DNA from: JBNNGK01 sp050268245
GTDB lineage: Bacteria; Pseudomonadota; Gammaproteobacteria; Enterobacterales; Enterobacteriaceae
DNA length: 64,000 nt
Direction of reading: 5' to 3'
Assembly: GCF_050268245.1 (NCBI RefSeq)
Contig: NZ_JBNNGK010000002.1
Span: 372,001 to 436,000, forward strand
Part shown: piece by piece, positions 1 to 9,644 of the stretch
Position numbering within the stretch: the stretch's first letter is position 1
How the letters are laid out: each line of letters begins with the position of its first letter
Position numbers and translations under genes: made by a program
The notes under the pieces: model-generated
Seen by the model: only the letters and a program-made list of their open reading frames with translations
Databases searched by the model: none
Told to the model about the DNA's origin: nothing

Positions 1-2175
1 GAAGCTACCGCCAACGGTTCTTTTTCTCGTTTAGAGAAACACAAACCGGTCACGTTGGGTAAAGCACTGCGCGAAAGTAAAATTCTCATCGTCGATGAAA
101 ATTTAACACCGGTTGAGGCCGGGCAAAGTGGTGAAATCTGCATTGTCGGTGAAGGGGTGGCACGCGGATATCTCAACCAAGATAGCCTGACGCAACAGCG
201 TTTTTTCCGCTATCAATGCGAGGGGGGCGATGTGCGTGGCCACCGAACGGGTGATTTGGGTCTGTTTAACGCGCAAGGAGACGTTGTTTATCTTGGGCGT
301 ATAAATCGGCAGATCAAAATCAATGGCGTGCGTATTGAGCCCGAAGAGATTGAAATCGCTTTGCGCGAGCATGAGAAAATTAATCAGGCTTTGGTGCGTA
401 CCATTGATGACGATAATGGTTCTGTACGTCTTATTGCCTATTTAGTCAGTGCAGACACCGCGTTATCAATCAATGAGATCAGCGCTTTTTTGCGTGCCAA
501 ACTCCCCGCACCAATGATCCCGACCTATTTCATGACGCTTGAAACACTGCCCAAACTGCCCAATGGGAAATTGGATCTTCAACGTTTACCCATGCCCAGC
601 CCTATACGGCCGGTGTTGGGCTACGCGTATCGCCCGGCAAGCAATGAGCTGGAGCAAGAACTGATTGATATATTTCAGGATATACTGGGATTTCGCGATC
701 TAGGAGCCGATGATAATTTCTTTGATTTAGGTGGCGGCTCACTCCAGGTTATGCAGGCACGGCAGTGCATTCGGCGCAGATTATTCAGTGATATTGATTA
801 CGCTTTATTTTTTAACAATGCTACGCCTTACTTGCTGTCTTTTATCGTGCCCTATTACGTTAATGATGAAGAGACATTTTCTTCTGCCGACTGCGAGTTG
901 GAGTCAGCCCCGTTGTCTGGCGAGCAGCGTTATTTTTTGACCTTGGATCAGATAAGCCCGGATCCGCTGGCCTATCTGATTGCTTTTCGCTTACACCTAC
1001 ACGGGCCGTTAGATGTTGCCGCCTTGGAATGGTGTGTTCAGCGCATCGTACAGCACAACCCGGTGCTGCGCAGTCGATTTGATCTTGATAGCGTTAGCTG
1101 CCGCGAAGGGCAATACCCCTCAACAGCGCTACAGGTTATTCACCAGCAATGTGCCGATGGAATTATCGCCGATGGCAAGGTGAATGATGAGCGGTTGCTG
1201 GCATCGGTGGGGATAAGTGAGATCGATCTTGAGCACACGCCGCTTATCAGCATCAAATTATTATCCGCGCAGGATACGCAACACATTCTGTTTGTGCAGG
1301 TGCATCATACCGTTTTCGATCATGATTCTATTGGCGCGTTCTTCCAGCAGTTTGTGGATTATGCGCGAGCCTATCATGCAGGCGATCACAGTTTTACACT
1401 GGCTCCGAGCAAGCGCTATCAACACTATCGTCAATGGCAGCAATGCGCCATCTGGCCGACACGCTATCCAAAAGAAAGGCGGTTTTGGCAAAAAACGTTT
1501 GCAGAGTATGTACAAACCGGAGCCGATGGGTCTCAATTCCAGCCCCAGGCGGATCAGGACGGTGAAAATTATCGCTGTACTGTCTCTGTGGCGTTAACGC
1601 AATCGCTCAGGGCTTTTGCCAGACACCATCAAACCACCGTGTTTGTCAGTATGCTCGCTGCATTTAACCGGTTATTGAATTCGGCAACGTGTTATCGACA
1701 TGTTCCTATTGGTATTCCGGTTTCCAACCGTACACTTTATGAAGAAACTGATCTATTAGGCTGTTTTGTGAACCGAGTAACCTATTATGACCCGGCGATC
1801 CCAGACGAGCCGATGAATACCGCAGTAGCGCGGTGCCATAAAAGAATATATGCCATTTTGGATAACCAGATGGTGCCGTACGATATTTTGAATAATGATA
1901 TTCGGGAAAATGGGTGGAGTGAAAAACTCTATGCGCCGGTCTGCTTTAATTATTTGTCTGCCATGCCCTCACCGGTAAAAATCGGTGATACTGAAATTCA
2001 GGTTAGCCCAATAGAACATCATGCGGCGAGAGTGGATTTGACGCTATCGGTTCATGAAGGGAATAATTTACAGCTTTATTTTAATTATCACAAAAACGCA
2101 TTGACTAAAACGCAGGTAAAAATATTAGCTGAAGCGTATATCGAATTACTCAGCGCAATGGTTCAGTCAGATTAG
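1..2175 (+). CDS. Non-ribosomal peptide synthetase, A(partial)-PCP-C, 5' end outside the window
   Basis: The reading frame is open from base 1, and the first codons (E-A-T-A-N-G) directly follow the usual A5 motif (Y-G-P-T-E), so the window begins inside an adenylation domain. Later core motifs are visible: A6 (GEICIVGEGVARGYL, from about 130), A7 (HRTGDL), A8 (GRINRQIKINGVRIEPEEIE) and A10 (NGKLDL). A carrier domain follows with DNFFDLGGGSL; the phosphopantetheine Ser codon is at 739. The rest (about 890-2160) is a condensation domain with HHTVFDHD at 1303-1323; both His and the Asp are kept, but the usual Gly after Asp is His. The protein ends with this C domain, so its acceptor must sit on another polypeptide, most simply the free carrier protein encoded at 3760. 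Substrate specificity cannot be read because the A3-A5 region is missing. Confidence 0.93.
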   Translation, partial: EATANGSFSRLEKHKPVTLGKALRESKILIVDENLTPVEAGQSGEICIVGEGVARGYLNQDSLTQQRFFRYQCEGGDVRGHRTGDLGLFNAQGDVVYLGRINRQIKINGVRIEPEEIEIALREHEKINQALVRTIDDDNGSVRLIAYLVSADTALSINEISAFLRAKLPAPMIPTYFMTLETLPKLPNGKLDLQRLPMPSPIRPVLGYAYRPASNELEQELIDIFQDILGFRDLGADDNFFDLGGGSLQVMQARQCIRRRLFSDIDYALFFNNATPYLLSFIVPYYVNDEETFSSADCELESAPLSGEQRYFLTLDQISPDPLAYLIAFRLHLHGPLDVAALEWCVQRIVQHNPVLRSRFDLDSVSCREGQYPSTALQVIHQQCADGIIADGKVNDERLLASVGISEIDLEHTPLISIKLLSAQDTQHILFVQVHHTVFDHDSIGAFFQQFVDYARAYHAGDHSFTLAPSKRYQHYRQWQQCAIWPTRYPKERRFWQKTFAEYVQTGADGSQFQPQADQDGENYRCTVSVALTQSLRAFARHHQTTVFVSMLAAFNRLLNSATCYRHVPIGIPVSNRTLYEETDLLGCFVNRVTYYDPAIPDEPMNTAVARCHKRIYAILDNQMVPYDILNNDIRENGWSEKLYAPVCFNYLSAMPSPVKIGDTEIQVSPIEHHAARVDLTLSVHEGNNLQLYFNYHKNALTKTQVKILAEAYIELLSAMVQSD

Positions 2176-2234
2176 TTTATTTTTCATCAAAGTAAAAGCA
2201 CACTACCTTATTCATTGAATTAGAGGGCCATATT

Positions 2235-3785
2235 ATGGCATCTGCGCACAGTATTCATGCTGATTTTATGCAGTGTTGTAACCATACGCCAAATTCAGTC
2301 GCGTTGAGATGTGATGAAAAAACGCTGACCTATCAACAATTAGATCAATATAGTAATGCATTAGCAGATAGATTAATTAATCTTGGCGTTAGGCCTGGCG
2401 ACATTGTGGGGGTTTATCTCAATAAAGGGGTCAATCTTGTTATCAGTTTATTGGGTATCATAAAGTCTGGCGCTTGTTATTTACCGTTGGATCCGTATTA
2501 CCCAGTAAAACGTCTTGCCTATATGATCGACCATACTGCTACCCAGTGGGTCATCACCGATAGTGTACCGGAACACAGGTTGAAGCTGAGTTCGCCATAT
2601 TGTCAGTGGTTCGATATCACGCAGGTCGATCTCACGATACCCGCCACGCCAGAGTTGCCGATTGTCAGTGGCGATCATCTTTGTTATGTCATGTATACCT
2701 CGGGGTCTACCGGTACGCCAAAAGGGGTCATGGTAAGCCACCGTACGGTAGCGCATTATCTAAAATGGATGCAGGCCGCCTTCAATCTGCGTCAGCATGA
2801 TGTGGTACTGAACCAATCCAGCTTCAGCTTTGATGTCTCCGTGTGGGAAATATTCTGGCCGTTGAGCGTCGGGGCAAGTTGCGCGCTCATTGATGAAGAG
2901 ATGAAGTTCGATCCCTTATTGATGGCGGCATTTATTCAGCGCCATCAGGTGACCGTAGCCCAGTTTGTTCCCACCGCGTTGCGTGTCATTGTGGATGCCA
3001 ACGTGGTGGGTAATTGCCCAACATTAGCCCATATATTCTCTGGCGGGGAAGCGTTGCCGCAATGTTTAGTTGACGATCTGCATCGGCAGTATTCCGGGCA
3101 AATTCATAATCTATATGGGCCGACGGAAGCTACTATTTTTGCTTGCTATTGGCCATGTCGACCAGGAGAACGTGACAGCCTGGTACCCATTGGCAAGCCG
3201 ATTCCCCATGCACGCGCTTATGTGTTGGATGCCGGTCTTAATCCCGTTCCGCCCGGAGTGTGTGGCGAGCTTTATCTTGCCGGCGATATTCTAGCCAAAG
3301 GTTATCTGCATGCTGAAACCTTGACCCAAGAGCGTTTTGTGGATGATCCCTTTGCCTGTGGGGGCGGTAATAAAATGTACCGAACCGGTGATTGGGTTAA
3401 ACAGCGTGATGACGGGGTATTCGCGTTTGTTGGGCGGGTTGACGATCAGGTTAAAGTGCGGGGGCATCGTATTGAGCTGGCAGAAATTGAAACACATCTA
3501 CAGGCATTGCCGCATATCGCCCATGCCGCAGTCATTGTAGAACCACACCCAAAAAATAACATGCCAATGTTATTGGCATTTTTTGTGCCACGTGAACGGC
3601 AAGTGGTCAATATTCAAGAGATAAAAAACGGGCTGGCAAAGTCGCTACCCTACTTTATGTTGCCATCCCGGCTTATTCCCTTGGAGAGAATGCCTGTCCA
3701 TCCTAATGGCAAGATAGATAAATCAAAACTTCGTGGCTACGAAAATAAAGAGGATGAAAATGGATGTAATAAAAAACAAGACTAA
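2235..3785 (+). CDS. Stand-alone NRPS adenylation enzyme (serine-like code)
   Basis: This 516-residue protein is a single adenylation domain that activates an amino acid as aminoacyl-AMP and loads it in trans onto a carrier protein. Motifs seen: A3 MYTSGSTGTPKG (153-164), A4 FDVSVWE (199-205), A5 YGPTEAT (from 294), A7 YRTGDW, A8 GRVDDQVKVRGHRIE and the C-terminal NGKIDK lysine. Aligning by eye to the GrsA positions gives the signature D200, V201, W204, Q243, I267, S269, L293, I301, F302 plus Lys. This is nearest to the serine code I remember (DVWHLSLID-K) but differs at the fourth and ninth positions, so serine is only a suggestion. No carrier or condensation domain is attached. The start ATG has AGAGGG eight bases upstream. 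The 3' end overlaps the next gene by 26 bases, suggesting coupled translation. Confidence 0.92.
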   Translation: MASAHSIHADFMQCCNHTPNSVALRCDEKTLTYQQLDQYSNALADRLINLGVRPGDIVGVYLNKGVNLVISLLGIIKSGACYLPLDPYYPVKRLAYMIDHTATQWVITDSVPEHRLKLSSPYCQWFDITQVDLTIPATPELPIVSGDHLCYVMYTSGSTGTPKGVMVSHRTVAHYLKWMQAAFNLRQHDVVLNQSSFSFDVSVWEIFWPLSVGASCALIDEEMKFDPLLMAAFIQRHQVTVAQFVPTALRVIVDANVVGNCPTLAHIFSGGEALPQCLVDDLHRQYSGQIHNLYGPTEATIFACYWPCRPGERDSLVPIGKPIPHARAYVLDAGLNPVPPGVCGELYLAGDILAKGYLHAETLTQERFVDDPFACGGGNKMYRTGDWVKQRDDGVFAFVGRVDDQVKVRGHRIELAEIETHLQALPHIAHAAVIVEPHPKNNMPMLLAFFVPRERQVVNIQEIKNGLAKSLPYFMLPSRLIPLERMPVHPNGKIDKSKLRGYENKEDENGCNKKQD

Positions 3786-4032
3786 CGCGGAAGTTGAAGC
3801 ACAAATAATCTCGGTATGGAGGGCGGTATTAAATAACAAAAATCTCTCAATAAAAGATAACTTTTTTGACGCGGGAGGGAACTCGCTGCTGATATCAAAG
3901 GTACATAGAGAAATAAAAAATAAATTCGCCACGCCAGTATCCATTATGGACTTATTCCAATACCCGACGGTGCAGATGTTAAGCCAACGCATTGTTGAAA
4001 AACATGCCGAGATTATCGGTCGCAAAAAGTAA
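3760..4032 (+). CDS. Free-standing peptidyl carrier protein
   Basis: A 90-residue acyl/peptidyl carrier protein. DNFFDAGGNSLL contains the phosphopantetheine attachment site at Ser42, and the helix II/III pattern (PVSIMDLFQYPTVQMLSQRI) is typical of NRPS carriers. The reading frame is open further upstream, but the ATG at 3760 is preferred because GAGG lies six bases before it; ATG 3754 is the alternative. The gene begins inside the 3' end of the adenylation gene. The most economical role is to receive the amino acid from that enzyme and present it both to the C domain ending the first protein and to the ketosynthase of the next. A phosphopantetheinyl transferase must act on it, and none is encoded in the visible part of the cluster. 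Confidence 0.9.
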   Translation: MDVIKNKTNAEVEAQIISVWRAVLNNKNLSIKDNFFDAGGNSLLISKVHREIKNKFATPVSIMDLFQYPTVQMLSQRIVEKHAEIIGRKK

Positions 4033-4070
4033 TTTATTGTTAATTATGCTCTATACGGTGAGGTAACAAA

Positions 4071-7000
4071 ATGAAAGATCAAACAATGCCCCAAGATAAG
4101 GATATCGCCATTGTGGGTATGTCTGCCCGTTTTCCTGGCGCTGACGATACAGCAATGTTCTGGAAAAATTTGCTGGAGGGTGTCGAAACGATCAGCACGT
4201 TTACCGATGAGGAATTACGTGCCAGCGGAATTGAAGAGGAAACGATTGCCTCGCCAAACTATATTCGCCGTCGAGGTATTCTGGGAAACGCACAATATTT
4301 CGATGCTAATTTCTTTGATATTACGCCACGTGACGCGGAAATCATGGATCCGCAACACCGCATTTTTCTGGAGTGCAGTTGGCATGCGTTTGAGGATGCG
4401 GGCTATGTGCCGGGAACTTATCCTGGCAAAGTCGGCGTGTTTGGCGGTACGGGGACGGCGTGGCATTTAAACAAAGTGAATGCACACCCTGAGGTGCAAA
4501 AGTATGTCAGCGGTGCCTCGGTCGTGACCAATAATGACAAGGATTACGTCACCACGCGGGTTTCTTACAAACTGAACCTGAAAGGGCCCAGCGTTAATGT
4601 GCAAACTGCGTGTTCGACAGCGATGGTTGCCGTGGTGATGGGCATTAATAGTTTATTGAATGGCGAAAGCGATTTAATTGTTGCGGGCGGCGTATCGATC
4701 GATACACCAGAACGGCGCGGTTATCAGTACATGCAAGGTGGCATGGAGTCGGCTGACGGGCGCTGCTATGCCTTTGACGCGCGCGCCAATGGCACCGTAT
4801 TTAGCCGTGGAGCGGGTGTGGTGTTATTGAAACGCTTGAGTGACGCGCAGCGCGATGGCGATCATATCTATGCGGTACTGAAAGGGGGCGCCATCAATAA
4901 TGACGGCAATCTGAAAGCAGGTTATACCGCCCCAAGTATCGCAGGACAAATTGCGGTAGCTAAACAGGCTTTCACCAATGCGCAGGTTAACCCTGCAACC
5001 ATTAGCTTCGTTGAAGCGCACGGCACTGCAACGGCATTGGGGGATCCGATCGAGTTCACCTCACTGAGTCAGACGTTCCAAGAATTTACCGATAAAAAGC
5101 AGTATTGCCGTCTGGGATCGGTTAAGACGAACATTGGGCACACGGACGCTGCGTCAGGCATGGCTAGCTTAATTAAGGCGTCGCTAGCCTTGAAAACCGG
5201 TGAGTTGCCCGCTTCGCTGCATTATGTCTCGCCAAATCCTAACATCGAGTTTGAAACCAGCCCATTTGTGATGAATACCGAACTGAGCAAACTGGAGCAG
5301 ACCAATCACCCGCATCGTGCGCTGGTCAATTCGTTCGGTGTCGGTGGCACCAACGCCTGCGTTATTCTCGAAGCGCCTCCGCAACCGCTTCCCGGCGATC
5401 GACACGACGGGTTGATTATGCTGCCTTTTTCGGCCAAGAGTCGCACTGCGCTGGAAGCGATGAAACAGCGTATGCATGACTATCTGACACAGTATCCGGA
5501 CGTGAATCTGGCTGATGTGGCCTATACCCTACAGGTTGGTCGCCAGCAGTTTGCGCACAGTACGGTGGTGATAGGCACTGAACGGGAGGCATTATTAGGA
5601 AAACTGAATCAGCCCTCCACCATTATTTCATCCACGAGTAAAGGCCGTAAGGCCGTGGTGTTCATGTTCCCAGGCCAAGGTAATCAGTACCTTAATATGG
5701 CGCGCAAGCTGTATACCACTTATCCGGTGTTTCGTGACGTGATGGATCGCTGTTGCCGTTATCTTGATCCGATCCTCGGCGTTAATTTGCAATCGATTAT
5801 TTTCCAAGGGGAAGACGTTCTAAGAAAATCACGCATTAATGAAACCCAGTTTACTCAGCCCGCCTTGTTTATTGTCGAATACAGCCTGGCGCAATTATGG
5901 ATGTCATGGGGCATTAAACCGGATGCGATGATAGGACACAGCGTGGGTGAATATGTTGCCGCCTGTCTTTCTGGTGTTTTCTCGTTGGAAGATGCACTGC
6001 GTGCAGTGGCGTTGCGCGGTAAATTAGTGCAGACATTGCCTGCCGGCGCCATGCTGGCGGTGCTTATGGATGAAGACGCGCTGCGTCATCGTTTACAGGG
6101 CGGAAAACTGGAGATCGCAGCGGTGAATTATCCGGGCCTGTGCGTGGTGGCCGGGGAGTTGGATGAAATCGAAATCTTCCAGCAGCAACTGGAAGACAGC
6201 AATGTTTTCTGTAAGCATTTGGATACCTCTCACGGTTTCCACTCCTACATGATGGAACCTGTATTGCCTGCTTTCAACGAGGTTATTGACGACATTGCAT
6301 TGCACGCCCCACAAATTCCATTCGTCTCTACGGTAACCGGCGATTGGATCACCGATACGCAGGCTACAGACAGCGATTATTGGGTTAAACATGTGCGCAA
6401 TCCAGTGTTGTTCTCTCATGCATTCAAAACGTTAATCACCGAAGAGCACCAAACGTATCTGTTCTTGGAAGTGGGGCCCGGCCGTTCTCTGGAGTCGGCG
6501 GCCAAGCAACACGTTAAAGCGGATGATGGCGCTTTGATCTACTCCTCTTTACCTACCGCCAAAGACGTCGATCTGACCGATGAATATCTGCTCAATACCC
6601 TCGGGAGCCTATGGGCCTGTGGCGTTGACGTTGCGTGGGATAAATTTTATAGCGGCGAGCAGCGCCGCAGAGTCTCCTTGCCCGGTTATCCGTTTGAGCG
6701 TAAAGCATTTAGCTTGCCTGTGCTTAAACCCGATCACGCCGGTAGCCCATCGCTGGACGAAAGATCGCTTGCCGCGAGAAAACGTAAAAAAGCCGATATT
6801 GGCGAATGGTTTTACATGCCAACTTGGAAGCGCACGATCCCAGCAAAGTTTATGGCTGGTGGGCGTGTCGATCCGGCCGAAGCGTGCTGGCTGCTATTTG
6901 TGGATGCGATGGTGATTGCTGAGCATCTCCAAACACAGCTCGTTGAAGCCGGGCATCGTGTGTTGACCGTGTGGCGCGGCAAGCATTATCAGGAGGATCT

Positions 7001-9566
7001 GACCAACGGCTGCTACGTGATCGACCCGGCCCAGCGTGAAGACTATATACGCCTGTTAAAAAGCGTGAAAAATAATGCACAGCGTCCCACCCGCATCATT
7101 AATCTGTGGAACCTGTCAGCGGATAGCGCGGAACCGGCATTTATCGGCCAACAGCGTGCGTTACAGATGAATGCGTTTTACAGCCCGCTCTACCTACAGC
7201 AAGCATTGGTGAGTGAGAACCTGCTGGACGATCTGCACCTGCTGTTCGTGACAAATAATATTTTCAACGTTACGGAGGAGCGGTTGTATTCACCGCAAAA
7301 AGCCTTGGTGGTGGGGCCTGCACGCGTATTTTATCACGAATATCCTGAAGTACAGTGTCACGTCGTCGATGTTGACTTATTTGGTTATGCCGCCCCGCAA
7401 GACATCGCCCAGCAACTGATTGATGAAAGTCACATCGATACGCATGGCAACCTGGTGGCCTATCGTGGGCGTAACCGTTGGGAAGAGGATTATCAGGCGG
7501 TTCATCTAAAACACGATGAGAGCGGCTTGCCTGCGGCGGTGAAAGAGGAGGGCACCTATTTGATCACTGGGGGGTTGGGTGGGTTGGGGATGTTGATCGC
7601 TGGCTACTTATCGGAGATCAGCAACGCCAACATGATTCTAACCTACCGTTCTGCGCTGCCTCCTCGTGATGAGTGGCACACATGGATACAGCAACATCCG
7701 GTGGATGATCCGGTTAGCGAGAAGATCGCTGGCATCTTGCGCCTGGAATCGCGGGGTAATGTGGTTCATCTTGCCAAGGTTGATGTGTGCGACTACAGCG
7801 GTATGCGCGAGATGCTGTCGACCTTTGATCGCATTGACGGCGTATTCCATACCGCAGGGATCGCAGGGGGTGGGATCATTCCGTTGAAAAACGACACAGA
7901 TTGCGCCGCCGTACTGGATCCTAAAGTGGTTGGTAGCCTGGTACTGGATGAGTTGCTCAAAGACAAACAGCCTGACTTCTTCATTTTGTTCTCTTCCATA
8001 ACGTCTATCGTGGGTGATGAAGCCCGTATTGATTATTGTGCAGGCAACGCGTTTATGGATGCCTTTGCCCACTACCGCAACCAGCAACGTTCAGGTCGTA
8101 CCGTTGCGCTTAACTGGGGGAAATGGGGTGACGTAGGCATGGCTGTTCGCTGGGGCAAACAGTTAATGGAGAAGAAAAATAACGCTAAAGCGGGGGCATT
8201 TGAAGAGGTAACGGGCGATCTGTTAACGCTGATCGGTCGTGAGGGGATGCAAGAAACCTATCGCGTTAATCTTGCGGTGCAAAAAGATTGGGTGATTGAT
8301 GAGCATCGTTTAGCACACCAGCCGTCATTGGTCGGGGCGTCAATCCTGTCGATGCTGCATGAATGGATGCATCACTTCAAACCACAAGAAACCCTACAGG
8401 TTAAGAACCTGCTACTGACGAAACCGGTTATTTATCTTAACGGTTGGCCACGCATGATGAACCTATTGGTGACTGCCGATAATCACGGCTATAAATTTAG
8501 TCTGAGAAGCCGGGGTGTATTGGATCTTGATTGGGAGGAGCATGCGCTAGGGGCTGTAGGGCAGAAGAGCGCCGAGCCCGGGCATGACCTGATATCACTC
8601 GACGCCATCCGTCAATGTTGCCCCACAGAATTGCCTTACCTACCGCTGGAATGCGAAATGGGCAATGCGAATACCGGCGAGGTTTTCCTGTCATTAAGCC
8701 CACGTTGGGATAACCACCAAGCTATTTTCCAGGGGGAAAATGAATGGCTGATGCACAAAGTCATCAGACCTGAGTACCGCAATGACTTTGTCCGTTATCC
8801 CTACCATCCGGCGGTGATTGATGCGACGGCGATCCGCTGCCTGACGTATATCACGCAAGATAACTTCCTGCCGATAAGCTACGGAAAAATCAGCTACCAC
8901 GCGCCGCTGAGTGCAGATTGTTATGCCCATGTGAAGTTGAAACGGCCGTATCAGCCTCAGGATAGCGCCATAACCATGGATATTGTTTTCTTGTCTGCGG
9001 CGGGCATGCCGTTATTGGCATTAGAAAATTATACGCTGATCAAAATGACGCAAGACAACCAGCTTGGCGAACATACCGATACGCCGGCGGTTAAGGTCAA
9101 CCTGGCAGACAAAGACATTCTGTTTAATGAAGGGCTTGATGCACTGAAACGGCAGCTCGCCCATCTGGAGTTTGAACAGTTAGTCATTGTGACCAGCGAT
9201 CTTGGGCAACTGATTGATGAGTCTATCCCGGTTCAGGATGAAATCGTATTGGAGACTATCGATGACAAGGTGGCTGACGGGCATACCCGTCCTGTTTTGT
9301 CGGTGGAATATGTTGCGCCGGAAAATGACATTGAGAAAGAAATCGTCAAGGTCTGGCAATCGATCCTCGGCATCTCGGGCATTGGAGTAAACGATAACTT
9401 CACCGAACTCGGGGGGAACTCTTTACTGGCGGTTCAGGTGGTGTCGACGGTATCTGGTATTTTCGAAATCGATATTCGAGTCGATCTGTTCTATCAGGAA
9501 CAGACCGTTAAAGGTCTGGCGACACTGATTTTGGCTGAGCTTGCAGGATTACTGCAAGGCGAATAA
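4071..9566 (+). CDS. Type I polyketide synthase, KS-AT-KR-DH-like-ACP
   Basis: A one-module PKS of 1831 residues. The ketosynthase has Cys181 in TACSTA, His317 in EAHGTAT and His357 in KTNIGH. The acyltransferase has Ser624 in GHSVGEY and GFHS at 722-725, the pattern of malonyl-CoA selection. Residues about 910-1150 look like the structural half of a ketoreductase. The catalytic KR half has TGGLGGLG at 1166-1173, Ser1308/1309, Tyr1322 and Asn1326; no LDD motif was seen, so alcohol configuration is not called. After the KR, residues about 1405-1640 resemble a dehydratase double hot-dog: His1412 in DEHRLAHQ and Asp1584 in HPAVIDAT. The usual Gly and Pro of the first motif are His and Val, so activity is doubtful. 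The ACP carries Ser1784 in GGNSL. The module should add one malonate unit to the upstream aminoacyl chain, reduce it and perhaps dehydrate it. Confidence 0.95.
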   Translation: MKDQTMPQDKDIAIVGMSARFPGADDTAMFWKNLLEGVETISTFTDEELRASGIEEETIASPNYIRRRGILGNAQYFDANFFDITPRDAEIMDPQHRIFLECSWHAFEDAGYVPGTYPGKVGVFGGTGTAWHLNKVNAHPEVQKYVSGASVVTNNDKDYVTTRVSYKLNLKGPSVNVQTACSTAMVAVVMGINSLLNGESDLIVAGGVSIDTPERRGYQYMQGGMESADGRCYAFDARANGTVFSRGAGVVLLKRLSDAQRDGDHIYAVLKGGAINNDGNLKAGYTAPSIAGQIAVAKQAFTNAQVNPATISFVEAHGTATALGDPIEFTSLSQTFQEFTDKKQYCRLGSVKTNIGHTDAASGMASLIKASLALKTGELPASLHYVSPNPNIEFETSPFVMNTELSKLEQTNHPHRALVNSFGVGGTNACVILEAPPQPLPGDRHDGLIMLPFSAKSRTALEAMKQRMHDYLTQYPDVNLADVAYTLQVGRQQFAHSTVVIGTEREALLGKLNQPSTIISSTSKGRKAVVFMFPGQGNQYLNMARKLYTTYPVFRDVMDRCCRYLDPILGVNLQSIIFQGEDVLRKSRINETQFTQPALFIVEYSLAQLWMSWGIKPDAMIGHSVGEYVAACLSGVFSLEDALRAVALRGKLVQTLPAGAMLAVLMDEDALRHRLQGGKLEIAAVNYPGLCVVAGELDEIEIFQQQLEDSNVFCKHLDTSHGFHSYMMEPVLPAFNEVIDDIALHAPQIPFVSTVTGDWITDTQATDSDYWVKHVRNPVLFSHAFKTLITEEHQTYLFLEVGPGRSLESAAKQHVKADDGALIYSSLPTAKDVDLTDEYLLNTLGSLWACGVDVAWDKFYSGEQRRRVSLPGYPFERKAFSLPVLKPDHAGSPSLDERSLAARKRKKADIGEWFYMPTWKRTIPAKFMAGGRVDPAEACWLLFVDAMVIAEHLQTQLVEAGHRVLTVWRGKHYQEDLTNGCYVIDPAQREDYIRLLKSVKNNAQRPTRIINLWNLSADSAEPAFIGQQRALQMNAFYSPLYLQQALVSENLLDDLHLLFVTNNIFNVTEERLYSPQKALVVGPARVFYHEYPEVQCHVVDVDLFGYAAPQDIAQQLIDESHIDTHGNLVAYRGRNRWEEDYQAVHLKHDESGLPAAVKEEGTYLITGGLGGLGMLIAGYLSEISNANMILTYRSALPPRDEWHTWIQQHPVDDPVSEKIAGILRLESRGNVVHLAKVDVCDYSGMREMLSTFDRIDGVFHTAGIAGGGIIPLKNDTDCAAVLDPKVVGSLVLDELLKDKQPDFFILFSSITSIVGDEARIDYCAGNAFMDAFAHYRNQQRSGRTVALNWGKWGDVGMAVRWGKQLMEKKNNAKAGAFEEVTGDLLTLIGREGMQETYRVNLAVQKDWVIDEHRLAHQPSLVGASILSMLHEWMHHFKPQETLQVKNLLLTKPVIYLNGWPRMMNLLVTADNHGYKFSLRSRGVLDLDWEEHALGAVGQKSAEPGHDLISLDAIRQCCPTELPYLPLECEMGNANTGEVFLSLSPRWDNHQAIFQGENEWLMHKVIRPEYRNDFVRYPYHPAVIDATAIRCLTYITQDNFLPISYGKISYHAPLSADCYAHVKLKRPYQPQDSAITMDIVFLSAAGMPLLALENYTLIKMTQDNQLGEHTDTPAVKVNLADKDILFNEGLDALKRQLAHLEFEQLVIVTSDLGQLIDESIPVQDEIVLETIDDKVADGHTRPVLSVEYVAPENDIEKEIVKVWQSILGISGIGVNDNFTELGGNSLLAVQVVSTVSGIFEIDIRVDLFYQEQTVKGLATLILAELAGLLQGE

Positions 9567-9571
9567 CCGCG

Positions 9572-9599
9572 TTTCCCTCAGGCTTCGGTCTGGGGGAAA
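9572..9599 (+). promoter_or_regulatory. Intercistronic stem-loop with UUCG tetraloop
   Basis: A 12-bp stem (two G-U wobbles) closed by a TTCG tetraloop lies between the PKS stop and the NRPS start. It has no following T-run, so it is unlikely to be a full intrinsic terminator. It could stabilise or process the polycistronic mRNA, or attenuate slightly; this role is inferred. Confidence 0.55.
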
Positions 9600-9644
9600 C
9601 CCTTTGAGCAACGGTGTTTAATCAGACAACAGCGGGATTCGATA

